A stretch of DNA of 64,000 nucleotides from positions 1 through 64,000 of the forward strand of contig BDSL01000028.1 in assembly GCA_003116995.1 (NCBI GenBank), written 5' to 3'. The DNA is from Yamagishiella unicocca (lineage: Eukaryota; Chlorophyta; Chlorophyceae; Chlamydomonadales; Volvocaceae). Positions 44,641-57,500 of the stretch are shown in pieces. Every line of letters starts with the position of its first letter. The stretch's first letter is position 1. The notes under the pieces were generated by a model that saw nothing but the letters and a program-made list of their open reading frames with translations, was not told the origin of the DNA and did not search any database. The translations under genes were made by a program, and so were the position numbers.

Positions 44641-46552
44641 GGGACCTCTGTGATGTCATCCCTTGGTTGCCGCTGCCAGGACTGCACTGGATAGGAGTGG
44701 ATGTGTACAGCGATCACCTGCAATCCGCTGGCCCAGATGGCAGCGGGATCCTGGTATCGATTCGAGCACGAGCGGCTTGAGCATATCCCGGCCATCCACA
44801 GCTGAGGCGCCCTGTTGTTGTATGTGCTATTGCAGCTGCAGTGGATGTGGATGCTCGCTGTTGTCCCCCTACCCTCCGCTGCTTCTCCCCCCACCGTCAC
44901 TGCGGCAGGTGTGTAAAGAGGCATTTCTCGTATCAGATCTGGCAACTCTTCCATCTTCTGATCGACAAGCAAGGGACCTCTGCTCAGCAGAGAAAATTGA
45001 CCCACACTGATTGTATGCGCGTCCAAGCGACTCAACAGCAGCCGTGGAAACAGCAGAGTGTGCTTCCAGCAGCATTGCCTTCGCACCCTGACACCGTGCC
45101 GCGCAGTTCCCTTTCTCCGAGTGATAGGATAGCAGCGGTCATGTCATGGCTTCCAGCGCTCCTGCGGACACACTCGGCTTGGTGGCTGCATGAAGGATGC
45201 TGGAGATGCCACCAACGCCGCCTGCACTACTTGACTGACGATACCGAGCTCATGAGCACGGGCGGCTTCATGCATGGGCGCCTGAGCGGCGGCAACGACC
45301 AATTGAGGGCCACGGCCGTCCACTGATAAGCGGCCAGCGGCCTGGCGCCCCCTCCCGCCGCCGTGATGCGATCTCCCACGCACCCCTGCGGCCATGCCCA
45401 CGAGTTGACTGCTCATCACTAGCAGCAGTTGATGGCTCACCAGCCGCATCACCGTCAGCGAAGGCTCCGCTAATGGAAGTGGGCGCCGGGGCTTGGGCTC
45501 CGGCGGCTTGGGCACTGGCGCCGGCGGCTTGGGCACTGGCGCCGGTGGCTTGGACTCCAGCACCGGCGGCTTGGGCGCCGGCGCCGGCGCCTCCAGTGAC
45601 TGCAGCAGACATGGCAGCGACCGTGGGGTTGTTGTTGGTGGCGGCGGAAGCAGCAGCGATCAAGGCCACGACAGTGTTGAGGTCCAGGGAGATGCCGGCG
45701 ATCGTGGCGGCGACGGCGGCAATGGCAGCGATGTTGATGGGGCCAGCATTCGTCATGGAGGCGGCGCTGGTGGCCAATGTGGTATCGGTTACAGGCCGCT
45801 GAACGCGAGCTGCTGCTGCTGTGCGAACACACACCGTGAATGCCCGGAAAATACGACAGCTGCACCACGGTAGGCTGGAGGCATGAATGACAACTGTGGC
45901 TTTGGCCGCCGATGGTTCTAGAACATGGCCGCCCTCAGAGGATTTTGCAGCAGCCCGCTCTACCACAGCGCCGATGCATGTGAGGCTGCAGACGCGGAAC
46001 ACCACCGTTCAGCTCCCCTGCAACTGGAGGCGCTCAACCAAGCGGCTGTTGGCCGTGCCCAAGAAGGCCTTCGCGCCAGCAATTATGCCTTCCACTGCCA
46101 GCTGCCGTGAACATCATTTGCGTTCGCAATCAAGGCAGCGTCTGGTGAGGGCATTCATCACTACCGTACGCATACCCAGCCTGCAGTTGCAGGTGCTGTC
46201 CCGCACGCACACCACATGAGTAAGTTGAGAGAGGCGCCAGTTGGACTGCTTCCGCCGCCCAACCCACTTCTTGCTCCCGTGGACGTCGGCGATGCCCAAA
46301 CCAGCAGCCGTGGGGCAATCAAGTAATCATCATAGTCCTCGGATGCACATTCTAAGATAAATCCCAGGCTCCTGAAATATGCTATTCATATTCCTTATTG
46401 TTCTCCTGGCTTCCGGACATAGGGTTGGATGGCGACTATACTTGCACACGGTACGTCAGGGAGACAAGACAAGCACGCTTTGCTACGCCTTTCATAACCA
46501 TTCACATGCAATTTTTAAAGACTCTTGCGTCAACAAAGATACTTAACGATAT
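44641..46552. other. Right interior of the 10.8-kb element
   Basis: 44641-44900 continues the segment interrupted by the hAT-like insertion and resembles 11308-11530. The rest has a 245-codon minus-strand frame at 45268-46005. Its middle is a hydrophobic Ala/Ile-rich stretch (INIAAIAAVAATIAGISLDL) followed by an Ala-Gly-Ala repeat (QAAGASAQAAGA) built from a ~24-bp tandem repeat at 45490-45560. I do not recognise it. It could be a relic of element coding capacity, a captured gene piece, or chance. Confidence 0.4.
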
Positions 46553-46743
46553 CCAAGGAATGCGTCTTCCCGCCAGTCCCTTGTAAATCGTCATGAAATG
46601 CGGCGCGATTTTCATTAGCCTTCTTAGGTCGTTACAAGCTCCATCTGGCTCAATATAGAAATGCAAGAAACAAAGGATTGAGGAAGATACATTCTCTCAC
46701 ACATCGTCCAAGTACGTCACTCGCAAGTTCCCCCTAGCGTGCC
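46553..46743 (-). repeat. Right 191-bp terminal inverted repeat
   Basis: Inverted partner of 35970-36160, with two mismatches seen by eye (A/G in GAGT(A/G)ACG and T/A in ACCT(T/A)AGAAGG). Confidence 0.92.
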
Positions 46744-46747
46744 GCTA

Positions 46748-46930
46748 CCGTTAAGACGCGTAAGACCTTCATAACGTTAACTACTTATGAACTTTCGTAA
46801 TGGTCCTCTTAAGAGGGATCATAATAGTCTTAAACGTTTACGACTTACGAGACACCTTGTAACCTCTTACAAGACCCTTTACGAAGGCTCGTAACCCTTT
46901 ATGAGTGTCTAATTAGCCTATTACGAAGAT
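46748..46930. repeat. AT-rich flank repeat, right
   Basis: CGTAAGACCTTCATAACG and TGGTCCTCTTAAGAGGGATC match the left flank at 35610-35690. Further CGTAA/TTACG motifs (CGTAACCC, TTACGAAG, TTACAAGACC) make it a loose palindrome-rich array. Confidence 0.65.
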
Positions 46931-48545
46931 TTGACTGCCATAGGGAACTTGCGGACGGGCGACCAGATACACAGTACTCACCGTAACAGTATTCATTTAC
47001 ACTCCGTATGAGTAAATAAAATTGCGATTCTATAATATCCCTTGATGAGCGCAAATGTCGTTGTTGGCTTGGGGTCACTGTAACCTCTCGTCATTGTCGA
47101 GTTCGCGAATCCTCGGCTGGAGCCAGACCTTGTGAGTACGGACGGTGGGATACGAAAATCTACAAATCAGATTAACCACGCTCAAATTCAACCTCTTTGG
47201 TCAGGGCATGTAAATCATAAGCTATTGTACACTGGAGCTGACCGGAGGCAATGCATAAAGTGTGTTTAGCCGTCTTACGAGGTACGAAAAGGCGCCAACG
47301 CTGGAAGTCGCATTATGGGTAGCACCAGCAGGCCAAAATGCGCAATACGACTGTTGCAGTTATTGAGGCAAAGCAAAATTGCGGTGGAACGGTGATTCGG
47401 TGATCGTTGCAGTCGCATGCGACGTCATGCGACAGATTGACACGGGGATACCATGCGACACCCTGCCCAGCTGCCCGATCCCTGAAAATCTGCAGCTCCA
47501 GCCGATTGCCTACGTACATCATGCACGGACTGACGCGACACTAATTGCGACTGTTCAGCAGTAGTGCACCGGCTTCCAGTGCCTCCTTCGTTGTTCGCGT
47601 TGTTTAAGCAAGAAATGAAACTCCGTGGTCAGGAACATTAAAGTAAACTAAAGCAGACGTAGGGGTCACATTACCGAGCTGGCATACCAAACGGCCAAAC
47701 ACACAGACGACATGGCACGATATACGAACGCGCTGTCGCCTATCACCACGGCAGCCAAGCAAGCAAACCCGTGGGCTCCCACCCTGCCCTCTCAGCAACA
47801 CCGCTTGAAAGTTGTTGCGGGTCGCGAAAGGCAGGGTATCCCCTACTCCGTGACACTAGGCAGACCCCGGACGTACAACCACTCAGCGCGCACTTTCGCT
47901 GGACGAGCAAGCTTACTGCCCGCTGTCGCACTTCATGCACCGAGCCCTTTCAAAACGTTAAGGGCACTTCCGGTGCCGCAAATGCTGGCGAGGTTGAATT
48001 CAACTTCATCATAATCTCGCAAAGCCTTCAATCGTGGCATGCCTTTTCGCACTGTAACTGCATGTCTGTATCGCACTGTAACAGGTGCTGTACTGTACGC
48101 CAAATCCATCTCGAACACCATTACTGCTATGAAGCATACCGTTCGAATGTATTGCACTATAGCGTCTTGAAAAAAACAGCGCTCTGTCAATATCTAGGCT
48201 GCAAATTAAGGTACGCCAGCCTTCTCACGGAGGCTGACATTTCCCCAGCAGGCCCCTAGGAATTCCTACATAGTTGGCCAAGTCCGTTACATTTAGCAAC
48301 ATTTCCAGAGCGCATACCATACGTGTTGCATTAACAGACCAAGGTTGGCTCGCTCGCCCGTGCTTTGTCCTCATCCCTCAGCGTTCAGCAAATCAAGAGC
48401 GTGCGAATACTGCAATGTTAGCATCATGCTAGTGTTTGACACATAGTTGTTCTGGGCGTTTCGCGGCGTACTCCTCAGCCTGGCACGCTCCAAGGAAGGT
48501 GCGCGGAGCGCTCAGTCAGCGCTCGCGCGCCGGTGATGCTGCACA
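46931..48545. other. Intergenic region upstream of the beta-helix gene
   Basis: No gene supported. Open frames at 47712-48259 lack family resemblance and overlap each other. The promoter of the beta-helix gene should lie in the right part. Confidence 0.5.
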
Positions 48546-51500
48546 ATGGTATCTGATTTGGACTTCATGAAGCAAGCTTATGCAATCCTCCTCCTTTTGT
48601 TTGCGGGTAAGGCGAGGTGCTTTCCACGCTGGGCACTTAATTTTCCACACTGACCATAAGGAAAAGCTTATCATTGTGCAGTGACCTTGCTGTCAAGAAA
48701 TCTGCAGCTTTGCATGTGCTTCTTGGGTAGATGTCAGGAGTGCACGGGAACGTACAGGCGTCTCCCGTCTCCCGGCCGCAGATACACGCCATGGCCTGTA
48801 TTGCAATGTCTGAGAAATGTGATGTTCAACGGTATACATGCCAGAGAGGCGGTCCCTGGTACGCATTAGGGGAGGCAGGCATCGCGAGGATGCCACTCGC
48901 CCAGGACATAGTTGTGCCCACTATAGTGCCCGCTATTCCTGGCTTGATATGAAACAACATACTGCGAAAGTTGAGCCAAATATTCATTTATCATGCGGTT
49001 TCAGCTCTCTCGCACCTATTCATTTTCCCGCCTTCCGTGCGTCTGCCTTCCCCTTTGCGCAAGCCTGCTTGCCATACCCTTCAGATGCAGCGGCGACGCA
49101 CCGTCACCTGGGCTGCGACTTTGTCGAACCCCAAGCTAGGCAGCAGGTAGCCAGCCACACATGCCGTGTGGTCCTAGTGGCGAACGTCTCTGGATCGGAC
49201 TCGGACTCGATACGGTTCACTGTCAATTGCACGACCAGTACGGGAGAAGCCCCCCCGCAAATAAGGTTGGGGAGAAGCATCCACCTCTATATCAAACAGC
49301 ACCCTACCAAAGTTACTCTGAGTGGTGTCGCAATTCTGCCGTCAAAACGTGGAAGCAACGCAATGGGTGAAGATTGGGGCCTTGACTTCCTCAACATCCC
49401 GCACCTGGAGCTGGTGGATTCCATGGTGTCAGGCATTCCTCTGAGCCGTGTGGGTCCCCTGCTTCAGTGCCTTAGCTGCGCGCACCTAACAGCGCGCAAT
49501 GTCACCCTAGAGTATCTTACTGTGCCAAATGACACGGACCTGGCCAAGCAGCTGCCTTATGGTGCGGCCCGATTTTCTAGGCTCCTCAGCGCCACCCTCG
49601 AGCGGGTGACATGCTCTGGAGTTAGTGGTGCGCAGGGCTGGGCGTGCATTCTGCTCCAAACTCAGCGGCCTAGTAATTTCAATATTGCCATCTACAACAG
49701 CCAATTCGTCAACAACTCTGTGGCTGCAGAGCCCACACCTGCGCCTCCACCTGTTGCACCTGCTTATGGTACACTGGCCCCAGATCAGCTACCTCCGGCC
49801 TACCCCCCCACCGCCCCGCCAGCACCTGCAATGGCTAAGAGCGAATTGGTTCTAACGTGCGAGGGTGCTACTGATGGCACCGGTTTCGGATCAGTGCTTA
49901 TCGGCTTCTACGGCAATCCAAGTGAGGATGAGACTGGTGGCGAGGCTAGCGCAACCATCCTGGTGGACGGGACTGTCGTGAGCGGAAACACGGGCGGCTG
50001 TGGAGCAGGCATTGCTGTTGTGGGAATGGTAAGCCGATGACCGTGTTTGCATGTACGACAATATTCATAAGGAAAGCCTTTTGTCCCGGTGCTTTAAGTG
50101 GCCACTGCGGGCACCGAGAAACACCTGCATGCCTGGAAGGGGTCCACGGTATGGGTAGCGGGTTTCCTTTCAGCTCCGTTAATCGTGCGTTGCCGACAAT
50201 ATGCACGTATTGGGGTCTCAGGATTTGTGCTGGCAGCAGGTGCAACCTAGTAGGAAAGAACTTTACGATTGGGGCCCTGGCACTAGCGTACCAGAATGGC
50301 GCTTGCATGTACAGTAAGGTTGGATGGCTGGGTAGCCTTGGAGATCAGCACCTGGCTGCATCAGTGCGCTCTGCGTGTTTCCTGCGTGTGGGCATTACCC
50401 GCTAGCTGTACTCGGTCGTTCCCTATGCATGCATCTAACGAGGCGCTGGGGCTGTCCTACTGACTGCCCGCAGGTTGATGTGATGGTGAGCATATCCAAC
50501 AGCACCATTAGGAACAATGTCGCGATCAGTAATGGAGGTGGGTTCTACTTGGGTAACGTCTCCTATGGAGCAAACAGTTCAGCTGGATTGGCATTATCTT
50601 GTGGCACTATCCTGTCGTTCAACACCGCCCAGGAGATGGGTAGCGGCGGAGGCGCCTATATCAAGGCCGGGAATATAACGAACGTATCAGTCGATGATTG
50701 CAGCGTCATAAGTAACACTGCGGGGTATCAAGGTGGAGCCATTTATGCTGAGGCAGCAAATGGCGGTGGAGCAAACAGTTCAGCTGGATTGGCATTATCT
50801 TGTGGCACTATCCTGTCGTTCAACACCGCCCAGGAGATGGGTAGCGGCGGAGGCGCCTATATCAAGGCCGGGAATATAACGAACGTATCAGTCGATGATT
50901 GCAGCGTCATAAGTAACACTGCGGGGTATCAAGGTGGAGCCATTTATGCTGAGGCAGCAAATGGCGATATCATGTCCCTGTCCGTCAACAGCAGCAACAT
51001 CTCTTACAACCGTGCTTACACCGAAGGTGGTGCTGTTTACGCGTGGGCCGCAAACGGACGCATTCACGACCTGCACATCAGTGGTGGAAGCAGCCTGCAC
51101 GGAAACAGTTTAACCGCCGCTAGTGGCAAAGGTGGCGCGCTGTACACCTCTGCTCACACGATAACGGTACTGGTCATTACAGGGAACAGTGTCCTTTCTG
51201 CAAATACGGCTGGATTTGGTGGAGCCCTGTACTTCCACACTGGGGTCTTGCTGGGCTTGTTTCATATTACAGGTGGCAGCAATCTTACACATAACATAGC
51301 GGGCAGTACGACTGATGGCCACGGTGGTGCTATTTACATTGAGTCATCAGGCGACGTGAGCAACATCACGGTATCTGGCGGAAGCCGCTTATCCAACAAT
51401 CGGGCAGAAGGGAATGGCGGTGCCATTTATGCAAAAGCGACTCGAGACACGAACGGAACGATTGCTCGTTTTGATTTGTTGGACAACAGCTTAGTCTTAA

Positions 51501-54500
51501 ACAACACCGCTGCCTCGTATGGTGGAGGCATATATCTAAGTGCGGCGGGTGATATCAGCGTCATATCAGTCAGAGGCACCAGCTCTCTTCATCACAACTT
51601 AGCAATGGATGGCAAGGGTGGCGCCATCTATGCAAGCGGAACAGGAGCTGTCGCAAATGTGGTCATATCTGGAAATAGCTCAGTGTCATGGAACAATGCA
51701 AATGGAACGGGCGGAGGCATGTATCTGGAGAGTGCAAGTACATTTAATCAAACTTACATCACAATCAGCAGCGGCTCAGTTGCTGAGGGCAATAACGCCA
51801 CAAGTGGAGGCTTCCTGTACGCGCGATGTAAGAACGACTTGATACTTGACGTTAATCAGTGCAGCAACGTGACTGGGAATGTCGCCACTAATGGCGACGG
51901 CGGTGGAGTATATGCGAAAGGTGAGAAAAACGTCGCCTTCGCCATACACCAAGGCAGCAGCTTGCAGCAGGCTAATAAGGCCGCCGAAAATGGTGGTGGG
52001 ATTTGCTTGACGGCAATTGATAATGTAACAGCCCTTAACATCACGGATTCCAGCAGTATTGATGGAAACCAGGCTGGTAAAATGGGTGGTGGCGTCTATG
52101 TAATTACGTCGGCCGGGATCATTGACCGTGTTTTGGTTGATGGCAACAGCCAGGTGGTCAACAACACTGCCGTAGGTGGTGGAGGCGGCATCCTTGTGCA
52201 GGTACGGATTGTGTTTGCGCATGAATACCTTAAGCGCACCACTGACGCCATGTCAAAGCAACCCAGGTTAGGGCCTGGCTTCAGTAGCATCCTTGATAGT
52301 CGACAAATAAGCTATTCCGAGGAATGGGATAGAACGCACGGGATAGCATGGCGTGAATGATGCCATGGAAATACGGATGAAATCGTCTAGCCTTGTTTAC
52401 AATTATGCAGGAAAGACAGTATCAAGTATGATGGCGGGGTCCTATAGTCAAAGCAACGTGCCCCCACCCTACGGTAGAAGTCAAAGTAGGGATACGTGGC
52501 ATACGTGTTTCCTGATACTATGTAAGGGTTTGGGCTTGATGCCTATGGGACAGGCTGAGGTCCTTTCCGTATATTTGGGGTTGTGGCCGTGATGATAGCA
52601 GTTTTATTTCGGCGGCTCTCGTGGGACTGACGGCTCCCTTAGTAAGGGTACGTTGTGGCTCAGCCGCGGGCACCCCTCGAGTGGTTTTCGCTGTCCGGCT
52701 TCTCACCTTCGCATCAAGATATATATATATGTAGCATGCAACGCTTACCAGCTGTAATCCTCGTCCTTCTTTATCGATCCACGGGTTGTCGGGTGGAACC
52801 TGCAGTCAGTGTTGCGAGCGTAATTTATGTTATTTAACAAAGTTCAGCCGATATAGCAGCTGGCAAAATCGTAGTAGGAGACACCAGGTTGGGGCATAGA
52901 ACGCTGCCCTGAAACTGCCCACTCTACGCATGCCAGCCAGCTAGAAATAAAGACGTCCTGCGCGCATAAGGAAAGAAGCATGGCTGGGGTTCAGTAGTAT
53001 AGGTGTAGTCATCCTATCTGAGTGTAGGTCTTCTTGTCCTCAGTATGTTACAGATTCCAACAGTCCTGCACGCCGGCACTCATCAGCTCCTAGTGGCAAT
53101 AAACCTCCCAAACAGCACTGAACTGACACTCAGCTCCTGGCAACCCCCTGACCGGCAATCCGTTCCCGGCAACCCAATCTCCCAAACCGGCTGCAAAAGG
53201 CAGCAACTAGGGCAAACAGTCGTCAGTCGGTAGATTTTCATGTCGCATGTAGTGGCCAGTAGGACAACATCAAAGTCACATCATCTCTGGCACCGAACCG
53301 GACATCGAAACAGGCAGTAGGGGCCAGGAGGAAAACATCAAAGGCGCATCATATCTGGCATCGAACTGGACATCGAAGTCGCATCATATCTGGCACTGAA
53401 CCGGACAGCAGACCCGAACCAGCAAAAAACTTATTGTGTCCAGGTGGTGCGGTGGGGCCACTGGAGCCAGCAGGGTGGCCGCTGCGTAGCTGGTGCAGCA
53501 ATTGGTTAGGACAGGTGGTGGGGGGCACTTTACAGGCGGCGGGTTCAAGCTGGCCATACTGAAATCAACTAATAAGGAGTAATAGGAATACTTTGACGAT
53601 GTTATACTACGGCAGTTATTACCGCTGAAAGTGGGATCAGCCTAGTTATTAAGTAGACAGAGTGCTGTGCCATACTTTGTCCAATAACTGGCCTTTACTT
53701 ACAGAGAAGTCTGTATCAATGCATCACGCGATGTGGTGAACCGATGCTGAAAATGCTGACTAAGGGACTGAGCAAACATGGCAGGATGAGCTTTACACAT
53801 TGCAGGGCTGATGCTACTCGCTCACGGCAGTAAAAACAGCGACACTGGTACTGAAGTGCAGTCCAGCACCTACCTCAAGACACAGCCAAACAACAGGCAA
53901 TCAATCAACCGAAACACCCAGCACCCAAGCAACAATGTACAATATACCCCTAAGGCTGAACCCAACGAAAGCATTATTCAAATGGGTGCCCAACGAATGG
54001 AAAGCCAACATAAGATAATCAGCTAGGGAGAAAGCCAACGTAAACTAATCAGGTAGGCAGATGCATCTCACTAGGGGCACACCGCGGAGGGCTGCGTCTA
54101 TCTTTGCTGTGCTAACAGTATCAGGTGCTGGGTGCTGTCGGCCACTGAGCTGAAGCCTGATCGGGTTGTACTACCTGGGCAGGGTGGAAGTAACGTAAAC
54201 GACCGAAATTGTAATCATGATGAAGGCAGGAAGGAGCTTATTAACAAGGGGATACTAGGAAATTTGACCCAGTGGCCGGTTCATGGAACTGAATGAGCTG
54301 TTTTGTTATCGTTCAGCGTAGTCAACATTTTTTCAAAATTATTTTAATCGGACCTCGTATGCTTTTCTGCGCTTCTTGCACCTCCTTGTGAACATAGGCG
54401 GTGACATCGTCAAGCATAAGCATGACCATCAAAGGTGGCAGCCAATTCGAAAGCAACTCAGCTACCATGGGCAATGGTGGAGCTATGCTGATCCTCACCG

Positions 54501-57500
54501 ATGGGAACGTCTCAATTACCTGGGACGCAGAGAGCACCCTGTCAAACAACACAGCGAGCCAGGATGGTGGTGGCATATACACGGCTGCTGACATCGTTGA
54601 TGCCTACTTAACGAACAACAGTAAATGGACTGGCAACACAGCTGGCAGCAGGGGGGGTGCCTTGTATGTTGCTGTCAAATCAGGCAAGGCTGCAGGCAGC
54701 AGTGTTACAGTGGATGGTGCCAGCACTTTGGCATTCAATAGTGCAGGTAATGGTGGTGCGATTTACATTGACGGATACGCAGCATACAACATGTCTGGCA
54801 GGAGCATCCTGGCGAATAACAAGGCAGGCAGGGACGGTGGAGCGGTTTTCCTAGCTCAATCACCTCCCTTGTTGCTCCTGGGTTCCTGTACGGTGACCAA
54901 CAACTTGGCAGTTCGTGGTTACGGTGGTGCCTTCTTTATCATCACAGTAAGTGCAGTCCAATGTGTGCCAGGCGGTTGTGCACATGGTGCACACAAGAAA
55001 ATGTGGTCCCACTCGCATGGCTTGGGATGCTTATCTTGTAGCGCTGGGACAACTAGCATGTATAATACACGTGCCATCGTTGGACAATTGCTGACTGTGC
55101 CTAGTACCTATCATAATTATGACGATGCCTTGTCCCTCTTGGCATGCAGGAGGTGCCTGACGCCCCTCATTTGGCATATAGTGGAACTTGTGGCTGTTCT
55201 CTGGGCTCGCGATCAATCATCAACATATACGACGCCTCCTTTTCAGGAAACCATGCACGCTTGGATGGAGGTGCTTTTCACTTTAAATTGGACGTTACCT
55301 GCTGCAACACTGTCTTTGACATAAATTTTCACACCTCCAACATGACGAACAACCATGCAGACGGTGCAGGGGGCGCTTTAGCAATTGTTGTTCCAGCAGC
55401 CACCAACACGGCGGACCGTATGCATGTGAACCTTAAGCTACATAGCTGCAACATCTCAAGCAACTTAGCGGGTGCAGGACCCTCCGCAGTGGATGCAGGA
55501 GCCTCCACATTCACTGGTGCTGCCAACTTCGGTGGAGCCCTTGCGTTATGGTATCAGCTGGGAAATGACTCTAAGACTGAAGACATTACCGACACATGCC
55601 TGCTGGAGGCCAGGGACACGCATTTTACGAACAATACTTGCAATGGTGGTAGTGGAGGGGCCATCATGCTAATTTCGTGTGCAATGCTGCTGCACCAATG
55701 TCACTTTTGGCATAACAATGCAACACTTAGTGGTGGAGCCATCGCATCATTGGGGCACAATGCTACTGCCGTGGGCATGAGCAGCATCATGGATGAGACC
55801 GGGACTGGCGGGTTGCTGTGTCCTTCCACGGCACATCGGAGAGTGCTAGAGATGGGGGCCATTCCAGATAGCTACTCCGATGGTGTATCGCCCATAGCGC
55901 AGCAATCAAGCCAACAACCACATGATGTCCTTCTTGCCAAAGCTAGCATGCCAGCAGCAGGTAGCCATCGCAAACTTTCGCAGGATGCCACCTATGATAG
56001 GTCCAGCCCCGACAACTTTGGCAATCGTTACCGGCCGTTGTGGAAGGCTGAGCTGATTAGCTGCACCTTTGAGTACAATCTGGCCCAGCTGGAGTATGGA
56101 GGTGCGCTCTATGTGGATGCAATGGAACACGGTCTAGCGCATCTTCACAACTGCACTTTACAGGTAGGCATTATGTTACAAGTCGGATTTGTTCGGGAAG
56201 GGATGTATGCGCTTGTTTGCAGGAGTGTTATTGACATCCTTCATATTCCTCCCTTTTATTCATTTATCGGGAAAGTAATGTATGCCTTTATGTGCCTGAG
56301 TGTTGTTCCGTCCTTATACACCATGGAACGCATTGTGACACAATAGTTATCGACAGCGCTGTAATTTTTATCAACCGCACACTGCGGGGGCCCTTATGGG
56401 GACACTAAATTTATTCCTTACCTGGGGAGTTGATCAGCAGATTGGGCAAGGGGATTGCGGGCGTCTGCAAGGGATGGGAATTGGCAACGGTCCCTTTTTA
56501 TTCGTACCGAATGTCCAGAAGGCAGTCTCTTCATGAACTAGATGCCAACAGCTGTCTGTTTACTTCAATATTTGCTTTGATTATCGCTTGGCTGCTGGAT
56601 ATGATTGACAATTGCCGGCTGGATTGCTTACACATTGCAGAATAACATGGCTCAACAGCATGGTGGTGCTGCCTTTCTTGTTGCTGAAGGGAAGCAATCT
56701 GTAGCAGCGATAACTATGTCATCGGCCAAGGGGAATAGTGCAAGGCTTGCCAGCGCTGGTGCAGTGTATATCTTACTGGGGAATGGAGCGACTGGAACTA
56801 TGCAAGACTCTATCCTTTCAGCTAATAAAGCAGCTGTCACAGGTGGCGCATGTGTCCTTGATGTGCGAAAGGGCGCCATTCTGACTTTTGAAAATGTGAT
56901 TGCCGATAACAATGTGGCTGTCGACGGGGATGCTGGGGCAATCCAGCTGATTTTAAATTCAGGCAGTTCAGCAAATTTTACTGGCTGCACCTTTGTCCAC
57001 AACATGGCGGCTGGAAATGGGGGCGCAGTGCTGATACAAGGGCATTGCGAGTCGATACTCACCGTTTTTAACAGTACCTGGAGGCAAAACCAAGCAAATT
57101 ACTCAGGAGGTGCAATGTATATCTCGTATGGATCCAGAGTATCAATGCAGTCTCAGATGTCTCAGCCACCCTGTTTCGTAGACTCAGCGACAAGTATGTC
57201 TCAGCTGATAATGGAAGACAACACTGCCCTCAAAATGGGCGGGGCCGTTTTTGTGGCATCTGGCAGCCCTGTCACGATGACGGGGGCGATCATGAAGAAC
57301 AACTCGGCAGGCGATGCTGGTGGTTCCATCGCTGCCCAGAATTGTTCATTCCTTAAGTTGTCTGCAAGTGTCATAGATGGGTGCCGTGCTGGTAACACAG
57401 GTGGTGGACTTTATATGGAGAGATGTGGGCGCCTGCTTTTGCGCTACGTCAATGTTACTTCCAACAGAGCGGGTATTTCAGGCGGTGGACTGCACGTGGC

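Larger units (their letters stand above)
35970..46743. mobile_element. 10.8-kb TIR element, Mutator-like by structure
   Basis: The ends are 191-bp inverted repeats, 35970-36160 and 46553-46743, with only two mismatches that I can find. Each begins GGCACGCTAGGGGGAAC. The direct repeat CCGTTAAGACG lies outside both ends (interrupted by the solo LTR on the left, 46748-46758 on the right), a few bases away from the inverted repeats. Long inverted repeats plus a ~9-11 bp duplication are typical of Mutator-like elements, but the local flank is itself repetitive, so the duplication is not certain. Most of the length is later insertions: without them the element would be about 2.9 kb. No transposase is recognised, so it is probably non-autonomous. 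Confidence 0.75.

Noticed and set aside
37377..44645. A 12-bp target duplication ACCAAGGGGACC for the 7.2-kb insertion
   Set aside because: These 12 bp occur on both sides because the local sequence repeats AAGGGGACC. The 8-bp GGACCAAG duplication directly touches the CAGTG inverted ends and is the better solution.
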